Assembly: GCA_018242725.1 (NCBI GenBank)
Contig: JAFEBI010000001.1
Location: 191,008-255,007, forward strand
DNA: 64,000 nt
DNA from: Nitrospira sp.
Lineage (GTDB): Bacteria; Nitrospirota; Nitrospiria; Nitrospirales; Nitrospiraceae
Direction of reading: 5' to 3'
The translations under genes and the position numbers were made by a program. Shown here piece by piece: positions 17,153-24,775 of this stretch (its first letter is position 1; each line of letters begins with the position of its first letter). The notes beneath the pieces were generated by a model, which worked only from the letters and a program-made list of their open reading frames with translations, had not been told where the DNA came from and did no database searches.

Positions 17153-17262
17153 TCATTTCATTCCTTTTGGCGTGCCTGAGGGAGTCCATGCAAAACTCAC
17201 CCATGAGACCAATATGTGTCAAGGTGCGGAAAAGGTGCGGTTGGGCGTGTGTAAAGAGATAG

Positions 17263-17679
17263 CTACGAACCTTCGGCAAGAAAGTGGCGAATCCGGCTGG
17301 CGATCTCATCGCGGGTTTTACGGAAGATGATTAATTTCTGCTCGTAACTTCCCGTCGCGTGCGCTGGGTCTTCAAAACTCCAATGCAGCTTGGTAGCTGC
17401 GCCGGGAAAAACCGGGCAGCTTTCCTGTGCATGGTCACAGACGGTAATCACATAGTGGAAGGGTTGATCTAAATAGGAATCAACCCGCTCTGATACATGC
17501 TTAGAAATATCCACGCCAGCCTCTTCCATCACCTTCACGGCATAAGGGTTGATGCCGACCGGATGCGTTCCGGCACTCACCACCTCAAAGCGGTCTCCGG
17601 CTAAGTGGCGCAACCAGCCTTCCGCCATTTGGCTGCGGCAGGAATTACCTGTACAGAGAAACAGAACCTTCTGTTTCAT
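17263..17679 (-). CDS. arsC: Arsenate reductase, thioredoxin-coupled (LMW phosphatase fold)
   Basis: From the ATG at 17679 the protein has 138 residues. It starts MKQKVLFLCTGNSCRSQMAEG, the CX5R phosphate-loop of low-molecular-weight phosphatase-type ArsC, with the nucleophilic cysteine at residue 9. The redox pair needed for catalysis lies in VITVCDHAQESCPVF, as in staphylococcal and Bacillus ArsC. It reduces arsenate to arsenite, the substrate of the Acr3 pump encoded just before it. The start overlaps the acr3 stop as ATGA, implying translational coupling. Confidence 0.92.
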   Translation of the reverse strand: MKQKVLFLCTGNSCRSQMAEGWLRHLAGDRFEVVSAGTHPVGINPYAVKVMEEAGVDISKHVSERVDSYLDQPFHYVITVCDHAQESCPVFPGAATKLHWSFEDPAHATGSYEQKLIIFRKTRDEIASRIRHFLAEGS

Positions 17680-18758
17680 GCTGCCGCCTCCGCTGGAAAC
17701 CAATCCCGTGTCCGGTTGCAGGCCGCGCATACTGACAACATCACCGGAACTTCAACTAAAACTCCGACCACAGTGACGAGGGTGGCACCGGATTCCGCAC
17801 CGAAAAGCGCGATCGCAGTTGCGACCGCGAGTTCAAAGAAGTTGCTGGCTCCAATCAGAGCACCGGGGGCGGCGACGGCGTAAGGCACTTTCAGCCATTT
17901 CATGAGTCCATAGGTCAGCGAGGCATTGAAATACACCTGCAAGAGCAACGGCACGGCAATCAACGCCACATGCAACGCCTTGCCACTGATGTTCTCGGCC
18001 TGAAACGCAAAGATAAGAACCAATGTAGCCAGCAACGCAATAATGGTGACAGGGGCAAAGCGCGGGAGAAGGGTATTTTCAAACCACTCCTTGCTGTGGT
18101 TGCGGATAAACCACTGCCGGAGCAGTACCCCAATGGTTAACGGAATCACGATAAAGGCCAGCACCGAATACAGCAGCACTTCATAGGGTACGTGCAGCGA
18201 TGACGCCCCACTCACCAGAAACACGACCAGCGGCGCAAACAGTACCAGCATGATGAGGTCATTCACCGACACCTGCACCAGCGTATAAGCCGGATCGCCG
18301 TCGGTGAGATAGCTCCACACAAACACCATCGCCGTACAGGGTGCCGCCGCAAGGATAATCGCCCCGGCAATATATTGGTCGGCATCGGCTTGGGTCATCC
18401 ACGCGGAAAACACAAAGCGGAAGAACAACCACGCAAGGAAGGCCATAGAAAACGGTTTGACAATCCAGTTCACAAACAGTGTCACCAGCAACCCGCGAGG
18501 CCGTTTGCCGACATTACGCACGGCGGCAAAATCCACCTTCATCATCATCGGGATAATCATCAACCAGATAAGCACGGCGATAGGAAAATTGACGTGGCTG
18601 CCCTCACCGAACTCCATGCTTCTAAGAAGCTGCACGGCAGCCGGAGCCGATTGCCCGAGGATAATTCCGGCCACCATGCACAGCCCCACCCAAACCGTCA
18701 GGTAGCGTTCAAACAGGTTCAGTCGTTTTGGAATAATTGGCGCAAGAGCAGCATCCAT
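17676..18758 (-). CDS. acr3: Arsenite efflux permease Acr3
   Basis: The ATG at 18758 (MDAALAPIIPKRLNLFERYL) gives a 360-residue permease of ten predicted helices. Hallmarks are LTVWVGLCMVAGIILG, the conserved cysteine in ILAAAPCTAMVFVWSYLTDG and the GASNFFELAVATAIALFG motif. Acr3 extrudes arsenite using the proton motive force. It sits between arsI-like and arsC genes and its stop overlaps the arsC start. An in-frame extension to 18818 lacks a good ribosome site. Confidence 0.93.
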   Translation of the reverse strand: MDAALAPIIPKRLNLFERYLTVWVGLCMVAGIILGQSAPAAVQLLRSMEFGEGSHVNFPIAVLIWLMIIPMMMKVDFAAVRNVGKRPRGLLVTLFVNWIVKPFSMAFLAWLFFRFVFSAWMTQADADQYIAGAIILAAAPCTAMVFVWSYLTDGDPAYTLVQVSVNDLIMLVLFAPLVVFLVSGASSLHVPYEVLLYSVLAFIVIPLTIGVLLRQWFIRNHSKEWFENTLLPRFAPVTIIALLATLVLIFAFQAENISGKALHVALIAVPLLLQVYFNASLTYGLMKWLKVPYAVAAPGALIGASNFFELAVATAIALFGAESGATLVTVVGVLVEVPVMLSVCAACNRTRDWFPAEAAA

Positions 18759-18775
18759 TGAATAAATCTCCCTCA

Positions 18776-19249
18776 TCAACCACAACACCCGGCAGTTGCT
18801 TCCGAAGGCTCGCAGCAATTAGGCGTTCCCTTTGTTTCCGGGGTGCAACAAGCACTTTCGCTCATCACCGGATTCTTCCCGTAAATTTCGGCATCTTCCA
18901 TCGTCCGGTAGGTTTCCCATGCCACACCCGCCGGGTCTTGCACCCATGTTTTGTCGGACTTGGCATAGCAGCAGACGGTTTCGCCTTCATCAAAGGCGGG
19001 GAGTGCTGCGCTTTTTATCCGTCCGCGAAGTTCATCCAGCTCGCTATTGTCATCAACCTGAATGCCAAGATGGTCAACGCCCTTCTTGCTGGGGAGGGTC
19101 GAAACCGCAAAATTCACGCGCGGGTCATCAAGCAACCATTTCGCATAGTCCGCTTTGGTCTTCACTGGCTGTGCGCCAAACAGGGCACTGTAAAAGGGAA
19201 TAGCTTGCTCGATACTTTCCACACCGATATGAACGTGTAAGCGTTTCAT
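18776..19249 (-). CDS. arsI: ArsI/CadI family glyoxalase-fold metalloenzyme
   Basis: This protein of 157 residues has a vicinal oxygen chelate fold: MKRLHVHIGV at the start, GVDHLGIQV near residue 60 and the glutamate of WETY near 112 as likely metal ligands. The vicinal cysteines Cys93-Cys94 in ETVCCYAK match the pair that binds trivalent methylarsenicals in ArsI C-As lyases. An additional cysteine-rich tail (ACC, NCC, GCC) follows residue 130. Its start overlaps the arsR stop as ATGA. It may break carbon-arsenic bonds of organoarsenicals; related CadI proteins have less clear roles, so the symbol is tentative. Confidence 0.82.
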   Translation of the reverse strand: MKRLHVHIGVESIEQAIPFYSALFGAQPVKTKADYAKWLLDDPRVNFAVSTLPSKKGVDHLGIQVDDNSELDELRGRIKSAALPAFDEGETVCCYAKSDKTWVQDPAGVAWETYRTMEDAEIYGKNPVMSESACCTPETKGTPNCCEPSEATAGCCG

Positions 19250-19623
19250 GATGTTTTCTCCTTTCCTTTAGGCGGACAACAACTTGGCATTTCAATTACA
19301 GAACAGCCGCGCTTTTTATCCTCGCGGATGCTGGCAAACTCCATGCGGCAACAATCCTTGACCATGTAGCGGATGAGGTCGGTGAAGAACTCGAAATTTG
19401 CCGTGTAGATAATCGAGCGGCTTTCACGGCGCGATTTAACAAGTCCCGCATGGCTCATCTGCGCTAAATGGAAAGACAGGGTGTTATGCGGGATACCCAG
19501 CGTTTCGCTCAGCGTTCCGGCTGGTGTCCCTTCCTGTCCGTATTCCACCAGCAGGCGGAACACCCGCAAGCGGGTTTCCTGTGAAAGTGCGTCAAAGGCG
19601 GTGACTGCTTCATTGATTTCCAT
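19246..19623 (-). CDS. arsR: ArsR family arsenic-responsive repressor
   Basis: The ATG at 19623 (MEINEAVTAFDALSQETRLR) gives a 125-residue winged-helix repressor; an upstream extension to 19680 would begin inside the promoter. The recognition helix is in LGIPHNTLSFHLAQMSHAG. Cysteines cluster at the C-terminus (VKDCCRMEF, then RGC and SCCPPKG), resembling the Acidithiobacillus/Corynebacterium type of As(III) site rather than the ELCVCDL type. It leads the arsR-arsI-acr3-arsC operon and would repress its own promoter. Confidence 0.9.
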   Translation of the reverse strand: MEINEAVTAFDALSQETRLRVFRLLVEYGQEGTPAGTLSETLGIPHNTLSFHLAQMSHAGLVKSRRESRSIIYTANFEFFTDLIRYMVKDCCRMEFASIREDKKRGCSVIEMPSCCPPKGKEKTS

Positions 19624-19629
19624 ATGTCC

Positions 19630-19658
19630 AGAATAATGGACTAGTAGAGGATTGTCAA
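19630..19658 (-). promoter_or_regulatory. Strong sigma-70 promoter of the ars operon
   Basis: On the minus strand TTGACA (19658-19653) and TATTCT (19635-19630) are separated by exactly 17 bp. The -10 element ends six bases before the arsR ATG, so transcription would begin at or next to the start codon and give a leaderless mRNA. Imperfect dyad halves ACTAGAAGG and CCTCTACTAGT flank the -35 box and are candidates for the ArsR operator. Confidence 0.75.
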
Positions 19659-19754
19659 GTGACCTTCTAGTAAAATACATTCCTCAACTGCGCAGCCTCT
19701 TAGGATACTCTGGGGGTCATTCTCTACTTCGGTAAGGTGACAGGTGCAGATTAT

Positions 19755-20738
19755 TCATCGTTCGCGATCGTTCCCTCGGTCCCTTTCCGTCTTCAGAGTG
19801 AGGGTTCGTCCTCCCAGATAGCGCACCAAATCCGCCGCCAGCTGGCGGTCCTCTCCTCGATCAGATCGTGCAAGCGTCCTCAGGACCTGCTCGTAATGGT
19901 GCATCACCTCGCGCTGTTTCCTTGGCATGTGGGTCACTCGTTTCTGGCGATCGAGCTGCTTTGTGTGCATCGTGCGATCACGGAGATGTTGGATTTTCCA
20001 CCGTTCGTGGGCAGTGCGGTGAATTCGGCTCGTGGTCGTGGCCTCAATGCCATGCTCCCGTAAGGCTTCCGCAAACCCCTCGCGCCAGCGTTGCAGATCG
20101 GCCTTCCTCGGATTCAAGCGAATCCCATCAAGCCCTGCCGCTTTCACCGTCAGATGCACATGTGGATGTGGAGAGGGGTTCGGATCCGGATCGGTCTCGA
20201 ACGTGTGGAGGACCATCGCGTACTGAAACCCTGAAAACTCCCGTTTGGCAAAGTCACGCGCCGCCCGTTGGACCGACAGCGGATCAGTGCGTGTCGGCAT
20301 GGAGAGGACGAGATGAAAGGCATCGCGCATAGTGGAATCTGTCGCGATCGGCATCCCACCGTCGCGCCATTCAGCTTTCAGATCGGACACGGCCTCCTTC
20401 CCGAGAATGACCTGACCGTCTTGATCCTCGATCTCGAGATGGCCATCTCGCGAAATGTACGTGAGGTTGTTCGAGATGCCCTTCATCCCTTTCGGCGCCC
20501 TGACGAGTTTCACCACGACTTGAGGCGCGCGGCGGACCATGGCCTGGAGCTTTTGCCGCACATAGGTTGCCCGAGCCTGCGGCGTGCTGAGCCGTCCGCC
20601 AGTACTCACAAACTTGACAGAACTCAGACGAACACTCCTGCTGGACCGCGGCCGTGGGAGGGTCTCTGTTGAGACATTAAAGAGCCGACTCCCCCACTCA
20701 TCCAACTTCTGGTCGATCTGGTTGCCTGTCGAACTCAT
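19755..20738 (-). CDS. mobA: Relaxase (mobilization nuclease)
   Basis: The open frame extends to 21215, but everything before 20738 is out-of-frame overlap with the accessory gene; the ATG at 20738 overlaps that gene's stop as ATGA and gives 327 residues. A likely catalytic tyrosine is in NNLTYISRDG near residue 100, and the metal-binding histidine motif is HPHVHLTVKA near residue 205. Both are hallmarks of HUH relaxases of MobA/VirD2 (MOBP-like) type. The arginine/lysine-rich C-terminal half fits DNA binding; no helicase or primase domain is present. The relaxase would nick an oriT probably located upstream of the accessory gene. Confidence 0.83.
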   Translation of the reverse strand: MSSTGNQIDQKLDEWGSRLFNVSTETLPRPRSSRSVRLSSVKFVSTGGRLSTPQARATYVRQKLQAMVRRAPQVVVKLVRAPKGMKGISNNLTYISRDGHLEIEDQDGQVILGKEAVSDLKAEWRDGGMPIATDSTMRDAFHLVLSMPTRTDPLSVQRAARDFAKREFSGFQYAMVLHTFETDPDPNPSPHPHVHLTVKAAGLDGIRLNPRKADLQRWREGFAEALREHGIEATTTSRIHRTAHERWKIQHLRDRTMHTKQLDRQKRVTHMPRKQREVMHHYEQVLRTLARSDRGEDRQLAADLVRYLGGRTLTLKTERDRGNDRER

Positions 20739-21286
20739 TGGATGTGCCATCGCTCCACAGTCCCGCGTAAGACATCGGACACTTTGTTCGTATGGGCCTG
20801 GATGACGCGAGAGAGTTCGGTGATGACCTCGACCCGAAAGGCTGCCCGATTCTGAGGAGCGGTATTCAAGACTTTCGCAATCTGGTTCAAGTTCCTGCCC
20901 AAGGCCAGCAGTTGCTGATTCGACCGGGCCAAGGTCTCCAATTCCGGCTGTCCGACCTGCGGCTGCCCGGTCAACTTGGTGCGCACCATCGCCACCAGCC
21001 ATTTCGTCGGCACGTAGCCTTCGTGACCGGCCATCTTCTTCAGGGCGGCGAGCTCCGAGGTCGTGAGGTTCAGTTCGATGCGAGCGGTCGCTCGTTCTGG
21101 CTTGGGCGTGAAGCGCAGCCGAGGCGTAGGAGCCCGCGTGGCTCGCTGGTCCATGGCCTGCCGAAGGGCGTTCCGCAAGGCATGGCTCGGGGTGACACCC
21201 TGCTGCTGACACCAAGCCTGCCAGGGCGCTTTCAGTTCACCCAGATCCACCGTGACCGTGGTCGTCCGTTTGGCCGTCTGCTTCAT
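20735..21286 (-). CDS. mobC: MobC-like relaxosome accessory protein
   Basis: This 183-residue protein carries a basic N-terminal region that may bind DNA and a C-terminal segment LLALGRNLNQIAKVLNTAPQ, characteristic of MobC proteins. Such proteins open DNA at oriT and help the relaxase. The stop overlaps the relaxase start as ATGA, which is also typical for mobCA pairs. The start at 21286 lies next to the noncoding stretch proposed as oriT. Confidence 0.8.
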   Translation of the reverse strand: MKQTAKRTTTVTVDLGELKAPWQAWCQQQGVTPSHALRNALRQAMDQRATRAPTPRLRFTPKPERATARIELNLTTSELAALKKMAGHEGYVPTKWLVAMVRTKLTGQPQVGQPELETLARSNQQLLALGRNLNQIAKVLNTAPQNRAAFRVEVITELSRVIQAHTNKVSDVLRGTVERWHIQ

Positions 21287-21642
21287 CAGCTCACCTGCGC
21301 CAACCTCAGTTGAAACAACAGCCTGCCCCCCCTCACCGACCGGTGTCGGATTCGGGTCATCGGAGGGTCAAAGAACATGCGCACAAGAATACGATAAACC
21401 CATAATGTAAGACAACTACGGGCAAGAGCCATATCCTGCAAACTCTTAAAATAAGGATAAGAAGAGAGGGAAGAAGAAACAGATCTCGGCCCCCCAACCT
21501 CTTAAAATCCGTCAAATATGTACAAAACCGAGCACTCACGGGATCCTCAAAGAACTGACTCGGCGGGTCCCGCGCGCAACGGACGAAGAATTGATCTTTG
21601 GGACGGAGACGTGTAGGCTGATCTTTAGTTGGAGCGACGCAG
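21287..21642. other. Noncoding region upstream of mobC, candidate oriT
   Basis: About 355 bp lie between mobC and the divergent antitoxin gene. A short inverted repeat CCGAC-CGGT-GTCGG (21336-21349) preceded by a C-rich tract is the kind of structure found at transfer origins beside mobC. The rest is AT-richer than neighbouring genes (about 21380-21540). No nick sequence can be assigned by eye; the oriT call rests on position. Confidence 0.4.
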
Positions 21643-21849
21643 ATGACAACGGCGTATGAACAGACGATCCTTCAAAAACTTCGACATCTTCCTCCCGAAC
21701 GGTTAGCCGAGGTGGAGGACTTCGTGGATTTTCTTGCCCACCGTCAGGCCGAAGAGCGCGCTCTGACTCAGGCCGCCGGCCACCTCGCCACCGCCGCCTT
21801 GGCGCGGGTCTGGGACAACCCCGCTGACGCCGACTATGACCGGTTATGA
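21643..21849 (+). CDS. Antitoxin of a MazF/PemK-type toxin-antitoxin pair
   Basis: This protein of 68 residues has the helix LRHLPPERLAEVEDFVDFLAHRQAEER, the common form of short antitoxins of the DUF2281-like group. It precedes and overlaps by 14 bases a MazF-like toxin gene, the usual antitoxin-first arrangement. The C-terminal part (RVWDNPADADYDRL) would wrap the toxin. The DNA-binding mode is not evident from the sequence. Confidence 0.8.
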   Translation: MTTAYEQTILQKLRHLPPERLAEVEDFVDFLAHRQAEERALTQAAGHLATAALARVWDNPADADYDRL

Positions 21850-22174
21850 CTTCGGGGATGTGGTCTTAGTCCCCTTCCCCTTCACGGATCAGTCCGCCGT
21901 CAAACGCCGTCCCGCCGTCGTGGTCAGCAGTCCGGCCTACCACCAGGCCCGTCCTGATCTCCTGATCATGGCGGTCACCAGTCGGCAATCTTCTCCCCTC
22001 TCTGTAGGTGAAGTGCAGATACAAGATTGGCAGGGAGCGGGATTGCTCAAACCGTCTGTGCTCAAACCCATCCTCACCACCATCGACCCAGCCCTTGTCC
22101 TCAAGAAACTGGGCCGACTTACCACGACGGATCAAAGTGCGCTTCGCCAAGCCCTTCGGACCATGCTCGGGTAA
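21836..22174 (+). CDS. MazF/PemK family toxin (endoribonuclease)
   Basis: This 112-residue protein begins MTGYDFGDVVLVPFPFTDQS and continues KRRPAVVVSSPAYH, the SH3-like barrel signature of MazF/PemK toxins. The conserved LKPSVLKP segment and following threonine (TTIDPALV) fit the active-site strand. It would cleave RNA when its antitoxin is lost, thereby stabilising the element. It is translationally coupled to the upstream antitoxin. Confidence 0.88.
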   Translation: MTGYDFGDVVLVPFPFTDQSAVKRRPAVVVSSPAYHQARPDLLIMAVTSRQSSPLSVGEVQIQDWQGAGLLKPSVLKPILTTIDPALVLKKLGRLTTTDQSALRQALRTMLG

Positions 22175-22927
22175 GTCGTCCAGTTCCACGCTTTGGTAAC
22201 AACCGGCGCTTCCGTACACGATCAGGTGAACACTCCATCAATCCTTTTCTTTCTGCTCCTCAATCCTCACTGAAGAGCCGAACCGATCATGAACGGCCAC
22301 AGGCACCGGACTCACACACCAGCCTCTTCTCAACATCGTGTTGCGCCCCTCACCCAAGCGGGGGCGCAACAGACGTTCTGAATCTGTGGCTACGCACGAC
22401 TGCATCCGTGACACCGTCTCGGTGGCGCGGTTGCCACGGGCGTGCCACACCCCCTGTTGGGCGACAACTATTGTCGCCGCACCGTCGTGTCGCGTTGCGC
22501 GACACGACGGTGCTGGACTCCACCTGGCACGGCGTCTCCAGACGCGGTGCCTCAGTTGTGTGGCTACCGAAGCCCCTCGCAGAGCGCAGGCTAGCGACGA
22601 CTCAGAATAACCTCGTCCGAGACTCCGACTTCCTGCAGGGCCCAGGTGAGTACCGCGGGGACTCGGGCACATCTGACCCAACGTTTCCTTCTTTTCTGTG
22701 GCCCCCTACCTTTTCGGTATGGTCAAAAATTGTGAACCCTCTCATAAGTGCCACCGTGCCACGGGCACGTGCGTTCTGCATCTCTTGTCTAAGGCACATG
22801 GTATGACGGTACAGAAGTGCTCTCGTAAATTGCCTGGCATTGCGAAACTTCTCGGATAGAGAAGAGGGTCATGGTGGCCGTTGACCAAAGATTGGAATTC
22901 GGGTTTTTCGAGTACAAGAGCGCGTGA
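22175..22927. other. Long noncoding stretch with hairpin cluster
   Basis: About 750 bp between the toxin gene and the excisionase-like gene have no credible coding frame; open frames on both strands are arginine-rich and lack ribosome sites. Positions 22340-22551 hold a cluster of inverted repeats described separately. The right part (22680-22927) is AT-richer and should contain the promoter of the downstream excisionase gene. Confidence 0.5.
22340..22551. repeat. Array of five to six hairpins
   Basis: Five well-formed stems lie in 212 bp: 22340-22370 (10-bp stem, 11-base loop), 22412-22424 (5 bp, loop 3), 22461-22477 (7 bp, loop 3), 22479-22513 (16-bp perfect stem, loop TTG) and 22526-22551 (12-bp stem with one mismatch, loop CC). 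A sixth, 22422-22437, overlaps the second and would compete with it. Spacing is tight and the two strongest stems are adjacent. This could be a structured RNA, a single-strand DNA fold used in transfer or replication, or recombinase sites. No known family is recognised. Confidence 0.7.
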
Positions 22928-23239
22928 ATGAGACCGTTAAATCTTCAAGAAGCCGCGCAGTTTCTTCGGATGTCGAGGTCTTCTCTGTACCAACGGAAGG
23001 ATATTCCCCGTTATCGGCGTCCTGGCTCGCGGGCGCTGTTGTTCGATCAGGATGAGCTTGAGATGTGGCTTAAAACTGGGCGTGTTGAATTTGAATCCGT
23101 AGCGGCACCTGCGGTTTCCCCGAGTCAGTCGGCCTTACACTCGAACACTGGCCCTATCAGTGTTCCTAATATCTCTGCGAGTGACGCTCTGGACATTCAA
23201 AACGCGGGTGTCTACCATCGCAACCCACTCTATCGCTGA
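22928..23239 (+). CDS. xis: Excisionase-like helix-turn-helix protein
   Basis: This 103-residue protein begins MRPLNLQEAAQFLRMSRSSLYQRKDIPRYRRPGSRALLFDQDELEMWL, a compact MerR/Xis-type winged helix found in excisionases and element-encoded HTH_17 proteins. It sits immediately before the integrase gene (8-bp gap to the integrase ATG), typical of xis-int pairs. The C-terminal half is low in structure and unrecognised. It probably controls the direction of recombination. Confidence 0.78.
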   Translation: MRPLNLQEAAQFLRMSRSSLYQRKDIPRYRRPGSRALLFDQDELEMWLKTGRVEFESVAAPAVSPSQSALHSNTGPISVPNISASDALDIQNAGVYHRNPLYR

Positions 23240-23246
23240 GAGACAC

Positions 23247-24497
23247 ATGGCGTATGTAATCACCAAGAGACCGACGAAGAAGGGCTTAGCCTTCGATCTG
23301 TACTTCCGATGGAAGGGCCTTCGCTACCGTCCCTTGCTCGGCTACAACCTCACCAAAGAGCAGGCCGAGGAAGCGGCAGTCGCTATGGTGGCCAAAATCC
23401 AGCAAGGCGAGTCGCGTCCGACAACTGTACCACCTGTGGCACCTACACTCAGAGAATTTCTGCCCCTGTATTGGCAGACCATGCATGTGAAGAAGCGGTT
23501 TGACCTGGCCAGGCCGGAATCTATCATCGAGACTCACTTACTCCCTCGCTTCGCCCAACGTCCGCTGGACTCCCTCACGGCTGAGGACGGCCTAGCCTAC
23601 ATCACCGCTCGTCTTGCTGCGAAGGCCGCGCCTTGGACAATCAGGCGAGAGTGGAATGTGTTGATGCGGATTCTGAACCTCGCCGTCGACTTCGACAAGC
23701 TGGATAAGAACCGGCTTAAACGAGTCGAACTGCCCGATGTCACGACTCGCGAGCGTGTCGCTACGACCGAGGAACTGAAGGCAATCCAGATTAAGACAGA
23801 GGAACGCCGGGCGAAGGTGACCCAGTCGAATCAATATGACCCGGCTGAACTCTGGCGGATTGTGACGGTCGCGCTCAACACTGGACTCCGAGAAGCCAAA
23901 ATCCTAGAGATCGATCGAACCTGGATGCGCAAGCGGGATGACGGGTGGTGGTTGATCCTTCCGCCAGCAAGAAGCAAACTGAAGCAGACACCCCGCGAAA
24001 TTCCCCTCAATCCTGCCGCCTACGCGGCCCTACACGGGACGATCCCTCATGTGGACGGGAGAATCTTCAGACGATGGACTCCGGCCGCGTTCAGCATCTT
24101 CTGGAAGCGTTTGGCAAAGGAAGCGAAGGTGGTTGACCTCCACTTCCATGATCTCCGTCATACCTTCGCAACGTGGCTTCAGAATCTCGGCGTTCCGCTT
24201 GAAGTGCGGGCGGCATTGCTGGGGCATCGACTGCGGGGAATGGGACAGGATCAGCTCGGAGGTGAATCCATGACCGCAGCCTATTCGCATGGCGGATATG
24301 GCTGGAATCAGCAGCTCCGGGCCGCCGTTTCCCTGCTTCACAACGCCCTTTTGTCCTATGGATTGTCCTATGGAAGTCCGATTGAAGCATTGACAGAACG
24401 GGTGAAGGTCGCTAACTCTTTGGAACGGCGAGAGAAAGGGTGGTGGTCCCAACGGGATTCGAACCCGTGTTTAAGCCTTGAGAGGGCTCCGTCCTAG
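23247..24497 (+). CDS. int: Tyrosine integrase of the element
   Basis: The ATG at 23247 (MAYVITKRPTKKGLAFDLYF) gives about 416 residues; an upstream extension overlaps the excisionase gene. An N-terminal core-type DNA-binding domain precedes the catalytic domain. Catalytic residues seen are Arg in LNTGLREAKIL, the box HFHDLRHTFATWLQNLG, a second histidine in LLGHRLRG and the nucleophilic tyrosine in MTAAYSHGGY. The last residues (WWSQRDSNPCLSLERAPS) are encoded inside the 46-bp att repeat and the tRNA gene on the opposite strand, so integration rebuilt the integrase end. It would insert into tRNA-Glu(CTC). Confidence 0.93.
   Translation: MAYVITKRPTKKGLAFDLYFRWKGLRYRPLLGYNLTKEQAEEAAVAMVAKIQQGESRPTTVPPVAPTLREFLPLYWQTMHVKKRFDLARPESIIETHLLPRFAQRPLDSLTAEDGLAYITARLAAKAAPWTIRREWNVLMRILNLAVDFDKLDKNRLKRVELPDVTTRERVATTEELKAIQIKTEERRAKVTQSNQYDPAELWRIVTVALNTGLREAKILEIDRTWMRKRDDGWWLILPPARSKLKQTPREIPLNPAAYAALHGTIPHVDGRIFRRWTPAAFSIFWKRLAKEAKVVDLHFHDLRHTFATWLQNLGVPLEVRAALLGHRLRGMGQDQLGGESMTAAYSHGGYGWNQQLRAAVSLLHNALLSYGLSYGSPIEALTERVKVANSLERREKGWWSQRDSNPCLSLERAPS
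24440..24485 (-). repeat. Integrase-proximal att site within intact tRNA-Glu
   Basis: Perfect 46-bp copy of 15167-15212. It supplies the 3' half of the functional tRNA-Glu, replacing the original half, and also encodes the end of the integrase on the other strand. Sequence right of it (from 24486) is the native 5' half of the tRNA. Confidence 0.93.
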
Positions 24498-24518
24498 GCC
24501 AGGCTAGACGATGGGACC
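24441..24518 (-). tRNA. tRNA-Glu (anticodon CTC)
   Basis: On the minus strand the cloverleaf is complete: acceptor GGTCCCA pairs with TGGGACC, the D arm is GTCTAG...AGGAC, the anticodon arm GAGCC-CTCTCAA-GGCTT shows anticodon CTC, and the T arm is ACGGG-TTCGAAT-CCCGT. CCA is encoded (24443-24441). It decodes GAG. The gene is the integration target of the adjacent element and remains intact because the element carries a matching 3' half. Confidence 0.93.
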
Positions 24519-24636
24519 AGCCGAACCAGTCTGAAAGCTGGACGGTAGCACAAGCGGTTTTCCCTTTGCAACGAATCGCCGCTCCATCTGAAGGGAGCCC
24601 TTTTGGATCTCCTCTCTGGGCCTTTTGCATGGGGCC

Positions 24637-24665
24637 ATAATACCTTGCATTTCCACGCCGGACAA
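24637..24665 (-). promoter_or_regulatory. Candidate promoter of tRNA-Glu
   Basis: On the minus strand TTGTCC (24665-24660) and TATTAT (24642-24637) are 17 bp apart. Transcription would start near 24630, giving a leader of roughly 110 bases before the tRNA. The promoter lies outside the element, as expected for a tRNA whose 3' half was replaced. Confidence 0.5.
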
Positions 24666-24775
24666 ACTTGACAGAACAAGGCAGAAAGCCTAGCCTTCTG
24701 AGCGTTTTCACGATGTTCACTATGCTCTATACCTGCTTCACACGACCCGAGGTCGTTGCGGTTCGAGGCTACTAA

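Larger units (their letters stand above)
15167..24485. mobile_element. Integrative and mobilizable element in tRNA-Glu(CTC), about 9.3 kb
   Basis: Perfect 46-bp direct repeats at 15167-15212 and 24440-24485 bound the region. The right copy is part of an intact tRNA-Glu(CTC) gene; the left copy is the displaced 3' half of that gene. Inside, next to the intact tRNA, lie a tyrosine integrase and an excisionase-like gene, the standard layout of tRNA-targeting islands. A relaxase with its accessory protein gives mobilization capacity, but no type IV secretion genes are present. Cargo is mercury transport, an arsenic operon and a toxin-antitoxin pair. The element therefore fits an integrative and mobilizable element that needs a helper for transfer. 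Recent acquisition is suggested by the lack of decay between the two repeats. Confidence 0.9.

Noticed and set aside
20739-21215. N-terminal extension of the relaxase frame
   Set aside because: This part is out-of-frame overlap with the MobC-like gene, has shadow-type composition, and the ATGA overlap gives a better start at 20738.
22238-22681. Open frames on both strands through the hairpin region
   Set aside because: Arg/Ser-rich composition created by the inverted repeats, no ribosome sites and no family likeness.
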